Shown piece by piece: positions 24,706-32,143 of a stretch of 41,561 nt of DNA (its first letter is position 1; each line of letters opens with the position of its first letter). The stretch is taken from positions 1 to 41,561 of the forward strand of contig CADBXL010000027.1 in assembly GCA_902798615.1 (NCBI GenBank). Direction: 5' to 3'. The notes under the pieces were generated by a model, which saw only the letters and a list, made by a program, of their open reading frames with translations, made no database searches and had not been told where the DNA came from. Both the position numbers and the translations under genes were made by a program. This stretch comes from an uncultured Bacteroidales bacterium. GTDB lineage: Bacteria; Bacteroidota; Bacteroidia; Bacteroidales; Bacteroidaceae.

Positions 24706-25475
24706 TTCTATTTGTATTTGAAGGAGAAAATAGAGAACCCGAATTGTTTGCCACAATTCAGAAGATGTTTTTCCCAAGAGATAATGAGCGTATAACTTAT
24801 TCTTTTGGGAACAACATCTATGAACTCTATAATGAGCTTTCAAAATTGGATGATGCAGGTGATCTTGTTTCTCTATTACAAGAGAGATGTTCGGGGCAGG
24901 CAGACAATCCATTTGAAGGTTTAAATTCTTCTGACTTCTCTGAAATATACCTCTTCTTTGACTATGATTTCCAAAACAAGAATCTTGAACTCGCAGAAAT
25001 CAACAGGCAACTGAAAGAGATGCTATCGAAGTTCAATGATGAGACGGAATATGGCAAGCTCTACATAAACTACCCTATGATAGAGTCTATTCGATACACG
25101 AAAGAACTACCTGATGCAAACTACTATGAATATGTTATCAGTAGGGCGGACTGTAGTAGTTTTAAGAAACTGGCCGCAGACTTTTCTGCTTATTCAAGTC
25201 TTGATTTCATTCTTATTGATTCTCGAAAAGATGTGTCAGAATTATCAGAAAAGAAATTGAAATCGTTAAGGGACAACTGGGAACACCTAAAAAAACAGAA
25301 TGTTAACAAGGCGAACTATATCTGTCATGGCAAGAATGAAGCCCCAAACAAAAAGGAAGAAGTCTCTCAAGAGCAAATCTTTGAATCACAACTCCAAAAG
25401 CATGTAAATAAGGAGCAAAGCGAAGTGGCCATTTTGAATGCTTTCCCACTTTTCCTATATGAGTATTTCAAATAG
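24702..25475 (+). CDS. RloB/TOPRIM-like partner protein
   Basis: A 257-residue protein coupled to the ATPase. The N-terminus ILFVFEGENREPELF (E7, E9, E12) resembles the EGE-TEP-F start of RloB proteins. IYLFFDYDFQ supplies a DxD pair (D87, D89), and YPMIESIRY follows in the place of the NP-E segment. These are the acidic positions expected of a TOPRIM-fold nuclease. The C-terminal half is charged and helical (about 180-257) and not recognised. By analogy with PARIS or RloAB it could be the toxic effector controlled by the ATPase. The fold assignment rests on motifs only. Confidence 0.65.
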   Translation: MILFVFEGENREPELFATIQKMFFPRDNERITYSFGNNIYELYNELSKLDDAGDLVSLLQERCSGQADNPFEGLNSSDFSEIYLFFDYDFQNKNLELAEINRQLKEMLSKFNDETEYGKLYINYPMIESIRYTKELPDANYYEYVISRADCSSFKKLAADFSAYSSLDFILIDSRKDVSELSEKKLKSLRDNWEHLKKQNVNKANYICHGKNEAPNKKEEVSQEQIFESQLQKHVNKEQSEVAILNAFPLFLYEYFK

Positions 25476-25723
25476 TCTTTCGTATGACATCCTACTACTA
25501 TATGTGATATTTTTAGTTTTTAGGGGCTCTAATAGTTATGATTTCCATTTGTGCATAAAAAACTCCGAAAATCATCAGTAATACAAAAAAATATGAATTT
25601 TGTCCTCGATAAACATTACTTTGTTGATTGTAGTGCTTTATATCCACAACATAGTTGCTAAAAAATTGATACTTCATTTATCGCCAATTATAATTCATTG
25701 AACTCACTTAATTTATTGTAATT

Positions 25724-26296
25724 ATGGAAACACATAATAAGGTTATCGCCACAAATAAGACAAACCCTATCTTGATGAAGATAGCAAGGCGTGAGAAATG
25801 GGTGAATCCATTTGCGAAAAAGCTAACGGCAGAAGATGCAGCACGAGTCAAAGAGTTGCATTTTGCCAAACTTTTTATGCTGTTTGTTCCTGCAACAGAC
25901 GATGACATTATCACAATAGATTCTGGTAATGGGCAACATTGTGTGCCTATAGAGATTAAAACTGATGATATTTCTATATTTAACTCTGATGTGCTGACAT
26001 TAAAGGATGGCAGAGTGTTCTCTTTTGCAGATAATATGAAGCACAAAAAGGCATATACTTACGAGGTGTGGAATGTTCTACCTGATGCTCATCTTGAAAG
26101 TTTTACAGAATTCCAATATTTCACCAACATTACAGAAATACCTCCTTTCGCATTTTATAACTTTACGAAAATAAAGAGGATATGTCTTCCTCCAAATGTA
26201 AAAAGCATTGGAAATAGAGCCTTCTATGGTTGTTCTTTACTTGAACATATAGAATCAAATGGTCTGTTAAAAGATGTTGCAAAACTTGTGTTGTAA
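25724..26296 (+). CDS. Leucine-rich repeat (LRR_5/BspA-like) protein
   Basis: A 190-residue cytoplasmic-looking protein without a signal peptide. The last 70 residues contain LRR_5-type turns (FTNITEIPPFAFYNFTKIKRICLPPNVKSIGNRAFYGC). The first 120 are not recognised. BspA-type repeats are usually on long surface proteins, so this short form may be a fragment or a small binding protein. The spacing from the TOPRIM gene (248 bp, nothing recognisable) argues against a shared operon. Confidence 0.6.
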   Translation: METHNKVIATNKTNPILMKIARREKWVNPFAKKLTAEDAARVKELHFAKLFMLFVPATDDDIITIDSGNGQHCVPIEIKTDDISIFNSDVLTLKDGRVFSFADNMKHKKAYTYEVWNVLPDAHLESFTEFQYFTNITEIPPFAFYNFTKIKRICLPPNVKSIGNRAFYGCSLLEHIESNGLLKDVAKLVL

Positions 26297-26315
26297 GATA
26301 AAATGATTATCTTTG
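26285..26315 (+). promoter_or_regulatory. Promoter of the glycosylase-like gene
   Basis: CTTG (26285-26288), 19 bp, then TATCTTTG (26308-26315). It overlaps the end of the LRR gene and leaves a leader of about 38 nt. Confidence 0.6.
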
Positions 26316-26359
26316 CACCATTTTTCCACTTTTATTATAAACTTAATAACTAATAAATT

Positions 26360-27058
26360 ATGACAGCAGAAGAGTTAATGAGCCGTTATGAGAAGGTTCG
26401 TGAAGAAGAGAAAATTAATGGCGAACTTTGTCTAATAACCAATCCTAAAGCAAAGACTGGAGACAATTCTAAAGCAGGAGGAATTCTTTTGGTAGGCATG
26501 AATCCTTCTGGCCTCGGTCAAGGAGATGCTATTAAAGACTATAAAGATTGCAATGATGGCTTTGGGATTTCCAAACATTCTATGATGGGGATATACGATG
26601 AAAAGTGTGGCTATATCGATCTCCTGCCTTTTCGAAATGGTACGCAAACCATAGCTCGTGATAATGATGAAATCAGATACAGAGGAAAACTTCTTTGTAA
26701 TACAAGAGATTATATTGAAGAATTATGTCCTCGTTTGATAATTTTCGCTAATACAGCAAATTATTATTGGGGATTTAATAAGACAAAGCCATGGATGGGC
26801 TATACTTTCAAAAAAATTGAATCTCCTTTGGATGGAGAACGAAAAAAATGGGAACTATTCCAAATTACAGGAATAGAACCTACAGGCGTCAATCGCAATG
26901 CTTATAAAACTAATCTCAAAGACACTTATTTTCTTCAATATCGACAACATAAAGCTAGGTTTGGTAAAAAAGTTTCTGAGGAAAGGGAACTTAGGTTTGA
27001 AGATATTCAAACAATAGCCAAATTCATTGATGAAAAGTGGGAGAAAACGCTATATTAA
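26360..27058 (+). CDS. Unknown protein with a uracil-DNA-glycosylase-like motif
   Basis: A 232-residue soluble protein. GGILLVGMNPSGLGQGD (about 41-57) resembles the active-site loop of the uracil-DNA glycosylase superfamily, in particular the GxNPG motif of Mug/TDG enzymes. YIDLLPFRNG and RLIIFANTANYYWG could be the following core strands. The usual second motif is not clear to me, so a role in base excision is only a possibility. It has its own promoter and sits inside the accessory island. Confidence 0.55.
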   Translation: MTAEELMSRYEKVREEEKINGELCLITNPKAKTGDNSKAGGILLVGMNPSGLGQGDAIKDYKDCNDGFGISKHSMMGIYDEKCGYIDLLPFRNGTQTIARDNDEIRYRGKLLCNTRDYIEELCPRLIIFANTANYYWGFNKTKPWMGYTFKKIESPLDGERKKWELFQITGIEPTGVNRNAYKTNLKDTYFLQYRQHKARFGKKVSEERELRFEDIQTIAKFIDEKWEKTLY

Positions 27059-27108
27059 CGACATGGTGAATCCCCCCAAGAATTAATTATCCACAAAATA
27101 TAAATTCC

Positions 27109-27140
27109 TTTGGTAGTATCATGTAATTTTAGTATATTTG
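27109..27140 (+). promoter_or_regulatory. Promoter of the DUF2442 gene
   Basis: TTTG (27109-27112), 20 bp, then TATATTTG (27133-27140), 25 bp before the start codon: a full consensus match. Confidence 0.7.
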
Positions 27141-27165
27141 CAATCAATTAATCAACTGCAGGAAT

Positions 27166-27432
27166 ATGGAAAGACAGAGAATACAGAAGGTTTGGGTGGA
27201 TGATAAATGCGTCTATGCGCGCACAAGCAATGGGTTTGTAGCTAATTATCCGTTCTCAATGTGGAAGCGCTTTGAGGGTAGTACGCCTTCTCAGCGTCAG
27301 GATTTCTATTTGTCTTATTCAGGAATCCACTGGCCACAATTAGATGAAGACCTTAGTTTTGAAGGTATGTTTGCGCAAGCAGGACTTTGCACACGCACAG
27401 AAACAGAAGATACAATATATTGGGAGGCTTAG
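27166..27432 (+). CDS. DUF2442 family protein
   Basis: An 88-residue protein. The pattern IQKVWVDDKCVYARTSNGF, then YPFSMWKRFEGSTPSQRQDF and the diagnostic GIHWPQLDEDLSFEGM matches DUF2442. Members often sit beside small partner genes in toxin-antitoxin-like pairs, frequently with DUF4160. Here the next gene is a 37-residue ORF three bases downstream. No biochemical role is established. Confidence 0.85.
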   Translation: MERQRIQKVWVDDKCVYARTSNGFVANYPFSMWKRFEGSTPSQRQDFYLSYSGIHWPQLDEDLSFEGMFAQAGLCTRTETEDTIYWEA

Positions 27433-27435
27433 AAA

Positions 27436-27549
27436 ATGGAAACTAAACCTGTTGAGAAATCAGAACTCGATATTATCATCGAGAAAGGAAGAAAGGAAAT
27501 TGCAGAAGGAAATGTAGAGACTATATCCGTAGATGAGCTATGGAAATAG
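27436..27549 (+). CDS. 37-residue antitoxin-like small protein
   Basis: ATG at 27436, three bases after the DUF2442 stop, encodes METKPVEKSELDIIIEKG then RKEIAEGNVETISVDELWK and a TAG stop. It is highly charged. The GRKEIAEGNV-ISVDELWK ending resembles C-terminal segments of Phd/RelB-type antitoxins. The tight spacing and the terminator just downstream (27580) support a real two-gene operon. Confidence 0.55.
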   Translation: METKPVEKSELDIIIEKGRKEIAEGNVETISVDELWK

Positions 27550-27579
27550 TATAAACACACCCCGTACATTATGTAGAAA

Positions 27580-27614
27580 AAAATCACCGCGACATGATGC
27601 CGTGGTGATTTTTT
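27580..27614. terminator. Bidirectional terminator closing the island
   Basis: AAAATCACCGCG (27580-27591) pairs with CGTGGTGATTTT (27601-27612), with one wobble, with A and T tracts on both sides. It serves the plus-strand DUF2442 operon and the minus-strand hydrolase gene. Confidence 0.8.
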
Positions 27615-27638
27615 ATGTTTATAAGCAAGTTCCTATTT

Positions 27639-28391
27639 TCAGCAAGCTAAGAAGCGGAGGACCGTCTCATTAAAGGCTTGGGGATTCTTGTTGGCAATGA
27701 AGTGATTGCCGGGGATTATGGCAAGCTCGGCATTGGGGATAGACTTGGCAATAAGTCGGGTATGAGAATCTTTTATCATATCATTATTGCCGGCAAGGAC
27801 AAGGGTTGGAGATTGTATTTGTGAGAGTTCATCGGGCTTCACGTTTGGATCATTTACCATTAGTCCGAGCATCTCAGCATTCAACCTTGCCTTGGGACTT
27901 CTCTTTGCGAATAGACTTGCTATTCTATAGCCTATCTCTATCGGAATCTGTATCTTTCTCTTTACGCCCGAAGCATCAAGGTTGGCTCCGTTGAGAATCA
28001 GTTTCTCCACACGCTCCGGATGCGCAAGGGCAAATACCATTGCTATGTTACCTCCATCGGAAAAGCCGAGTATATGGGCTTTCGCTATTCCGCGCTGATT
28101 CATGAATGCAAGCAGGTCCTCAGCAAACTGTCGTATGGTGAAAGGTGCATCTCCACGAGGTGTCTGCCCGTGTCCGCGAGTGTCAATCGCAATAACACGG
28201 AAGTGCTGGGCGAAAGGCTCTATCTGGTGCTCGAAGTAGCTGCAATCCTCCCCATTCCCATGAAGCAGTATCAGGGGAAAGCCTTCTCCTTTCTCTATAT
28301 AGTGGTGGGTAATATAGCCCCCCTCCATCTCCCCCGAGGGGGAGAGATTTCTATATAGTAATGAGCAATCACTAATAACTGTAGAGGGCAT
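27639..28391 (-). CDS. Alpha/beta hydrolase
   Basis: A 250-residue alpha/beta-hydrolase-fold enzyme with an intact triad: S111 in GFSDGG, D204 in GNNDMI and H230 in GNHF. The oxyanion motif LLHGNG is at 42-47 and IDTRGHGQT at 69-77. Substrate unknown. The first 25 residues in this reading come from repeat R5 and closely match the repeat-encoded frame before the gamma-carbonic anhydrase. The family-like sequence begins at YITHHYIEKGEGFPL without a methionine of its own. Translation must therefore start inside the repeat, at the ATG at 28391 or at the internal ATG at 28328. Confidence 0.82.
   Translation of the reverse strand: MPSTVISDCSLLYRNLSPSGEMEGGYITHHYIEKGEGFPLILLHGNGEDCSYFEHQIEPFAQHFRVIAIDTRGHGQTPRGDAPFTIRQFAEDLLAFMNQRGIAKAHILGFSDGGNIAMVFALAHPERVEKLILNGANLDASGVKRKIQIPIEIGYRIASLFAKRSPKARLNAEMLGLMVNDPNVKPDELSQIQSPTLVLAGNNDMIKDSHTRLIAKSIPNAELAIIPGNHFIANKNPQAFNETVLRFLAC
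28316..28391 (-). repeat. R5 repeat supplying a start codon, copy 1
   Basis: About 76 bp nearly identical to 31175-31251. It contains the hairpin CTCCCCCTCGGGGGAG and the word TAGTGATTGCTCATTACTA. Read on the minus strand it opens with ATGCCCTCTAC and stays open into the hydrolase gene. Confidence 0.85.
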
Positions 28392-28440
28392 CGCGGATTT
28401 TACATTAATTATTTTTATTGTTTACCTTAGTATCTAAACG

Positions 28441-28471
28441 CCTCCTCCCCTCGGGGAGGTCGGGAGGGGGC
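28441..28471. repeat. Short palindrome between dsbD and hydrolase
   Basis: CCTCCTCCCCTCGGGGAGG followed by TCGGGAGGGGG, abutting the dsbD stop codon. It is related in style to R2 and R5. Confidence 0.65.
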
Positions 28472-30582
28472 TAATATTTCTTCAGTCCCTCCTTCAGGAA
28501 CGAGATATAGGCGTCAATGTCCTCGTCGTAGGAGCGTGGAGTGGCGAGAAGCTCTTCTTCGTTATTCAGGAGCACGTAGAAAGGCTGGGTGTTAGACCCG
28601 AACTTAGTGCGCTGGAGATAGCTCCACTTATCGCCTACTGTGCGTAGCTTGCGAGGCTGGTTGTTCTCTATGACCTCTATCGGCTCAGGGAGAGGAGTCT
28701 TGTCATCAACGAAGAGCTGAATGAGGACATAGTCGTTGGTGATAATATCCTTTACGCGGTTGTCAGTCCATACGGCTGCTTCCATCTTTCGGCAGTTAAC
28801 ACAGCCATAGCCGGTGAAGTCGATCATCACAGGTTTACCCTCAGACTTTGCAGCCTGCATTCCCATTTCGTAGTCCTTGTATTTTGCCTCCACGGTCTCG
28901 CTCTTGTATAGGTTGAAGTCCTGAGTGCTCATAGGAGGAGCAAAGGCAGAGACCGCCTTGCATGGTGCGCCCCAGAGTCCCGGAACCATGTAGAGGGCGA
29001 AGGCAAAGGAGGCGAGAGCGAAGAAGAATCGGGGTACGGAGGTTCGGGTATTGATGATTTTCTCGCCAGTCTCGTCATATTCATCCTCATCGTGAGGGAA
29101 GCGAATCCAACCTATGAGGTAGCATCCGAGGAGGAAGAAGAGGATTATCCAGAGGGAGAGGAACACCTCGCGGTCGAGCAGATGCCAGCCGTATGCAAGG
29201 TCGGCTACGGAGAGGAACTTCAGGGAGAAGGCTATCTCTATAAAGCCGAGAGTAACCTTGATGCGGTTCATCCAGTTGCCAGACTTAGGGGCAGACTTCA
29301 GCCACGTTGGGAAGATGGCAAAGAGGGTGAATGGCAGGGCAAGGGCGAGGGCGAAGCCGAACATTCCCACAGCAGGAGCAATGATGCTGCCTGATGTTCC
29401 GGCCTCTACAAGCAGGAATCCTATTATCGGACCAGTGCATGAGAAGCTTACCAAGACCAAGGTGAATGCCATGAGGAAGATGCTCAGCAGTCCGGAAGTG
29501 GAAGATGCTTTCTTGTCAACGGCATTATTCCAAGAAGATGGCAGGGTTATCTCGAAGCCACCAAGGAAGGAGGCTCCGAAGACTATGAGCATAAGGAAGA
29601 AGAAGATGTTGAAAATGGCATTAGTTGACATGGCATTGAGTGCCGATGCCCCGAAGATAGCAGTTACGGCAAGTCCGAGGGCGAGGTATATCACTATGAT
29701 TGACACACCATATATAATAGCTGCACTTTTTCCGCCTCCTTTCTTCAGGAAGAAGCTCACGGTCATTGGTATGATAGGCCATACGCAGGGAGTGAGCAGG
29801 GCAAGGAGTCCGCCAAGGAAGCCGAGGAGGAAAACAACCCCTAACCCCTGCCCTTCCCCCGTAATGGGGAAGGGAGTGTTTAGTGTTGAGGGTTTAGAGT
29901 TTAGTGGGGAGAGTTTAGAGTTTAGGGTTGAGGGGTTAGTGTTTAGTGTTGAGAGTTTAGAGTTTAATGTTGCCGTATCTTTTGAGGAATCAATGCTATC
30001 CTCTTTTCCCTTAACAGGAGAAGGGGATATTTCCTCGACTATCTTATCGTTTTTTTTTTCAGCCTTAGATGTTGAAGGCAGAGTTACAGTTCCACTATAA
30101 TTGAAATCTACGCTTGATGGTGGAATACATACTTCATCATTGCAGGCACCATATTCAAAATAGCCCTCAATCTTGTATTCCTTACCCGTGAGCTTCACCT
30201 TCTGGGAGAAAACCACGTTGTCCTCATAGAAAGCGACCTCTCCTTTCCATACCTCCTCGAATTTCTTCGTAGCAGGCTTATTAGCTTTCAGTCCACCTTC
30301 AAGTCGGGCACCCTCAATCTTATCAATATTGATTGAAGCTGCAGTAGGACCGTGTTTCTCCTCTGGAGCATAGACATGCCATCCCTTACTGATTGTACCC
30401 GAGAAAGTAATAGTAATCTCATCAGGTGCCGTCTGCTTCATAGAGGCAGTGAACTTGACTTGGGCATGGAGAGCCACCGCAACAAAGAAGAAGAGAAATA
30501 AGACCCACCCCCTTGCCCCTCCCATAAAGGGAGGGGAGTAGATAGTCTTTTTGATTATGGAGACCATTTTGTTATTTTCCAT
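28471..30582 (-). CDS. dsbD: Thiol:disulfide interchange protein DsbD
   Basis: A 703-residue inner-membrane protein that passes electrons from cytoplasmic thioredoxin to periplasmic proteins. It has a signal peptide (to about 40), an N-terminal periplasmic domain (about 42-170) with C147 and C152, a membrane domain of about eight segments (about 248-540) with cysteines C266 (TPCVWP) and C382 (SFSCTGP), and a C-terminal thioredoxin-like domain with CVNC at 594-597. All six redox cysteines are present. Repeat-derived parts are unusual: SPPFMGGARGW in the signal peptide (R2), SPSPVKGKE (about 186-194), a TLNSKLS-type low-complexity stretch (about 205-236), and PFPITGEGQGLG (about 237-248) just before the first core membrane segment. 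Confidence 0.95.
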   Translation of the reverse strand: MENNKMVSIIKKTIYSPPFMGGARGWVLFLFFFVAVALHAQVKFTASMKQTAPDEITITFSGTISKGWHVYAPEEKHGPTAASINIDKIEGARLEGGLKANKPATKKFEEVWKGEVAFYEDNVVFSQKVKLTGKEYKIEGYFEYGACNDEVCIPPSSVDFNYSGTVTLPSTSKAEKKNDKIVEEISPSPVKGKEDSIDSSKDTATLNSKLSTLNTNPSTLNSKLSPLNSKPSTLNTPFPITGEGQGLGVVFLLGFLGGLLALLTPCVWPIIPMTVSFFLKKGGGKSAAIIYGVSIIVIYLALGLAVTAIFGASALNAMSTNAIFNIFFFLMLIVFGASFLGGFEITLPSSWNNAVDKKASSTSGLLSIFLMAFTLVLVSFSCTGPIIGFLLVEAGTSGSIIAPAVGMFGFALALALPFTLFAIFPTWLKSAPKSGNWMNRIKVTLGFIEIAFSLKFLSVADLAYGWHLLDREVFLSLWIILFFLLGCYLIGWIRFPHDEDEYDETGEKIINTRTSVPRFFFALASFAFALYMVPGLWGAPCKAVSAFAPPMSTQDFNLYKSETVEAKYKDYEMGMQAAKSEGKPVMIDFTGYGCVNCRKMEAAVWTDNRVKDIITNDYVLIQLFVDDKTPLPEPIEVIENNQPRKLRTVGDKWSYLQRTKFGSNTQPFYVLLNNEEELLATPRSYDEDIDAYISFLKEGLKKY
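29834..30029 (-). repeat. Repeat block encoding the DsbD linker
   Basis: Three parts: a palindrome around CTTCCCCCGTAATGGGGAAG (29834-29877), an array of about 90 bp of degenerate GTTTAGAGTTTAGTG-type units (29878-29971), and a second palindrome around TTTTCCCTTAACAGGAGAAGG (30001-30029). All three are read through in the dsbD frame. Confidence 0.75.
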
Positions 30583-30655
30583 TTTAAATGATTGTTTTGA
30601 TTAGAAGCTTGTAATTACTCCCCTCCCTTTATGGGAGGGGTGAGGGGGTGGGTCT
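30501..30655. repeat. R2 inverted pair around the dsbD start
   Basis: 30501-30540 and 30616-30655 are reverse complements at 38 of 40 positions. Each has its own hairpin CCCCTCCCTTTATGGGAGGGG. The left arm encodes part of the DsbD signal peptide. The 75-bp spacer holds the dsbD start codon. Confidence 0.9.
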
Positions 30656-30657
30656 GG

Positions 30658-31167
30658 TTATTTGTCTTTCAAATATTCTTTCGCATACTCCACATAGTGT
30701 GCAGCATAGCTTTCTGCTTGATTAGGCTTAGTCTGCTTGATGAACTTGGCTGGAACACCACCCCATATCTCGTGAGGTCCGATCTTAGTATTTGAGAGAA
30801 CGAGGGCATGGGCTGCAACGACAGCACCTTCACCAACCTCAGCACCATCAAGAACCGTACTGCCCATTCCTATGAGACAGCCTTTTCTGAGAGTACAGGC
30901 ATGAACCGTAGCATTATGCCCGATTGTCACATCATCCTCCATAACGGTAGGACCAGTAGTGTTAGTTACATGAACCACCGCACCATCCTGCACATTGCAA
31001 CGGTTACCCATAGTGATAGGAGCAACATCACCTCTTACGGTAGCCCCGAACCATACGGAGCACTCGTCGCCCATTGTGACATCACCAACAACAGCAGCAT
31101 TCTCGCTGAAATAACATTCCTTTCCCCACTTTGGAGAAAGTCCTTTGTATGATTTTATTATTGCCAT
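30658..31167 (-). CDS. Gamma-carbonic anhydrase family protein
   Basis: A 169-residue left-handed beta-helix protein of the gamma-class carbonic anhydrase/YrdA family, which forms trimers. Hexapeptide repeats run from about 20 to 140. The three histidines expected to bind metal are present: H66 (GAVVHV), H84 and H89 (TIGHNATVHAC). RGDVAPI and NVQDGAVVH are typical motifs. Catalysis is likely but not certain, because many relatives are inactive. I chose the ATG at 31167 (MAIIKSYKGL), which matches the family start. The frame is also open 84 bases further upstream through repeat R5. Confidence 0.88.
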   Translation of the reverse strand: MAIIKSYKGLSPKWGKECYFSENAAVVGDVTMGDECSVWFGATVRGDVAPITMGNRCNVQDGAVVHVTNTTGPTVMEDDVTIGHNATVHACTLRKGCLIGMGSTVLDGAEVGEGAVVAAHALVLSNTKIGPHEIWGGVPAKFIKQTKPNQAESYAAHYVEYAKEYLKDK

Positions 31168-31174
31168 AGGAAGC

Positions 31175-31251
31175 GGCCCCCCTTCCGTCTCCCCCGAGGA
31201 GGAGGGATTTATATATAGTAATGAGCAATCACTACTAACCGTAGAGGGCAT
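31175..31251 (-). repeat. R5 repeat, copy 2
   Basis: Nearly identical to 28316-28391, including an ATGCCCTCTAC start and an open frame, but here the host gene keeps its own start codon after the repeat. Confidence 0.85.
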
Positions 31252-31309
31252 TTCGGGTATTTTTTATTAATTAATTTCTTTTTTTATAGCGTATGCTCAA
31301 TTAGGAATC

Positions 31310-31537
31310 TCAATATATCGTACTATGTATTAGCCATAAAATAGCAAAATAGTATAAAACAGCTAAAAGTATGCCCAAAGCCAATTTTACGATAAGGTCT
31401 TTTCCTTCGCAGAGATTATTCCAATAGTCCCAATGCTTTAGCAATTTCAGTGTCCATATAGTCAAAAGAACAGAACCGCCCAAAGGGACGACTATCATCA
31501 GCAGCAAAGGGAGAATAACATAAATTAAATAAAACAT
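31310..31537 (-). CDS. Small membrane protein
   Basis: A 75-residue protein with two strongly hydrophobic segments (about 2-33 and 50-72) joined by a short polar loop (HWDYWNNLCEGKD). It lies 12 bp after luxS, so it may be co-transcribed. I do not recognise a family. Confidence 0.55.
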   Translation of the reverse strand: MFYLIYVILPLLLMIVVPLGGSVLLTIWTLKLLKHWDYWNNLCEGKDLIVKLALGILLAVLYYFAILWLIHSTIY

Positions 31538-31549
31538 TACTCTAGGCCT

Positions 31550-32065
31550 TTACGCATCAAAGAACACTTTTCCGTTTGTATCCTCAGGTCTTACTATTCC
31601 AGGATATTCACAGTAGAAATCTTCCTTGAGGCGCTTCACATAGCGACGAGCCTCATACTTTGCCATAGGGAGGTCGTGCATGAGGTAGTTTCCGCAGGTA
31701 GCAGCGGTAGTGCCAGGAACCACATCGTCATAGTCCACTACATACTGGAAAGCACCAATCATCAGATCTCGGATTTCCTCACATGGATACGAACCTTTTA
31801 ATATAAGGTAATTACCGGTAAGGCATCCCATCGGTCCCCAGTAGATAATCTTCTCCTTCCAGCCATCGAGGTTGCGAAGGTAAGTGGCTACAAGATGCTC
31901 AATAGTGTGAATGGCAGCCGGATTGAGACAAGGCTCATGGTTAGGAGCCGTCATTCGGATATCGTAGGTAGTTATTACTGCACCGTTCACTTCATCCTGA
32001 CGGGAAACATATATTCCCGGCTGAAGATTAGTGTGGTCAACTGCAAAGCTTGGTATAAGGTCCAT
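31550..32065 (-). CDS. luxS: S-ribosylhomocysteine lyase (LuxS)
   Basis: A 171-residue LuxS that converts S-ribosylhomocysteine to homocysteine and the AI-2 precursor DPD in the activated methyl cycle. Metal ligands are H53 and H57 in HTIEH and C124 in TAATCGNY; the catalytic base is E56 and the active-site cysteine C81 in GPMGCLTGNY. Start at 32065 (MDLIPSFAVDHT) matches the family. The frame remains open for a further 117 bases upstream through repeat R1, but that part is leader, not protein. A strong promoter lies at 32245-32276. Confidence 0.96.
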   Translation of the reverse strand: MDLIPSFAVDHTNLQPGIYVSRQDEVNGAVITTYDIRMTAPNHEPCLNPAAIHTIEHLVATYLRNLDGWKEKIIYWGPMGCLTGNYLILKGSYPCEEIRDLMIGAFQYVVDYDDVVPGTTAATCGNYLMHDLPMAKYEARRYVKRLKEDFYCEYPGIVRPEDTNGKVFFDA

Positions 32066-32079
32066 ATTTATTAATATAA

Positions 32080-32130
32080 GGCCTCTCCCCCCGCCCTCTC
32101 CCGTAGGGAGGGAGCCTGAAGGCGAAAGAG
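32080..32130 (+). repeat. R1 repeat in the luxS leader
   Basis: Same sequence as 4294-4343 apart from a few substitutions, including the CTGAAGGCGAAAG tail. It lies 15 bp before the luxS start, inside the predicted 5' leader, and can form a GC-rich hairpin there. Confidence 0.8.
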
Positions 32131-32143
32131 GTATGTTTATTTG

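Noticed and set aside
22163-27549. Intact integrative or transposable element
   Set aside because: AT-richness and gene content suggest an island, but no integrase, transposase, relaxase or clear attachment repeats were seen.
29258-30100. 280-residue plus-strand frame opposite dsbD
   Set aside because: Shadow of dsbD; it owes its length to the repeat-rich linker and has no domain features.
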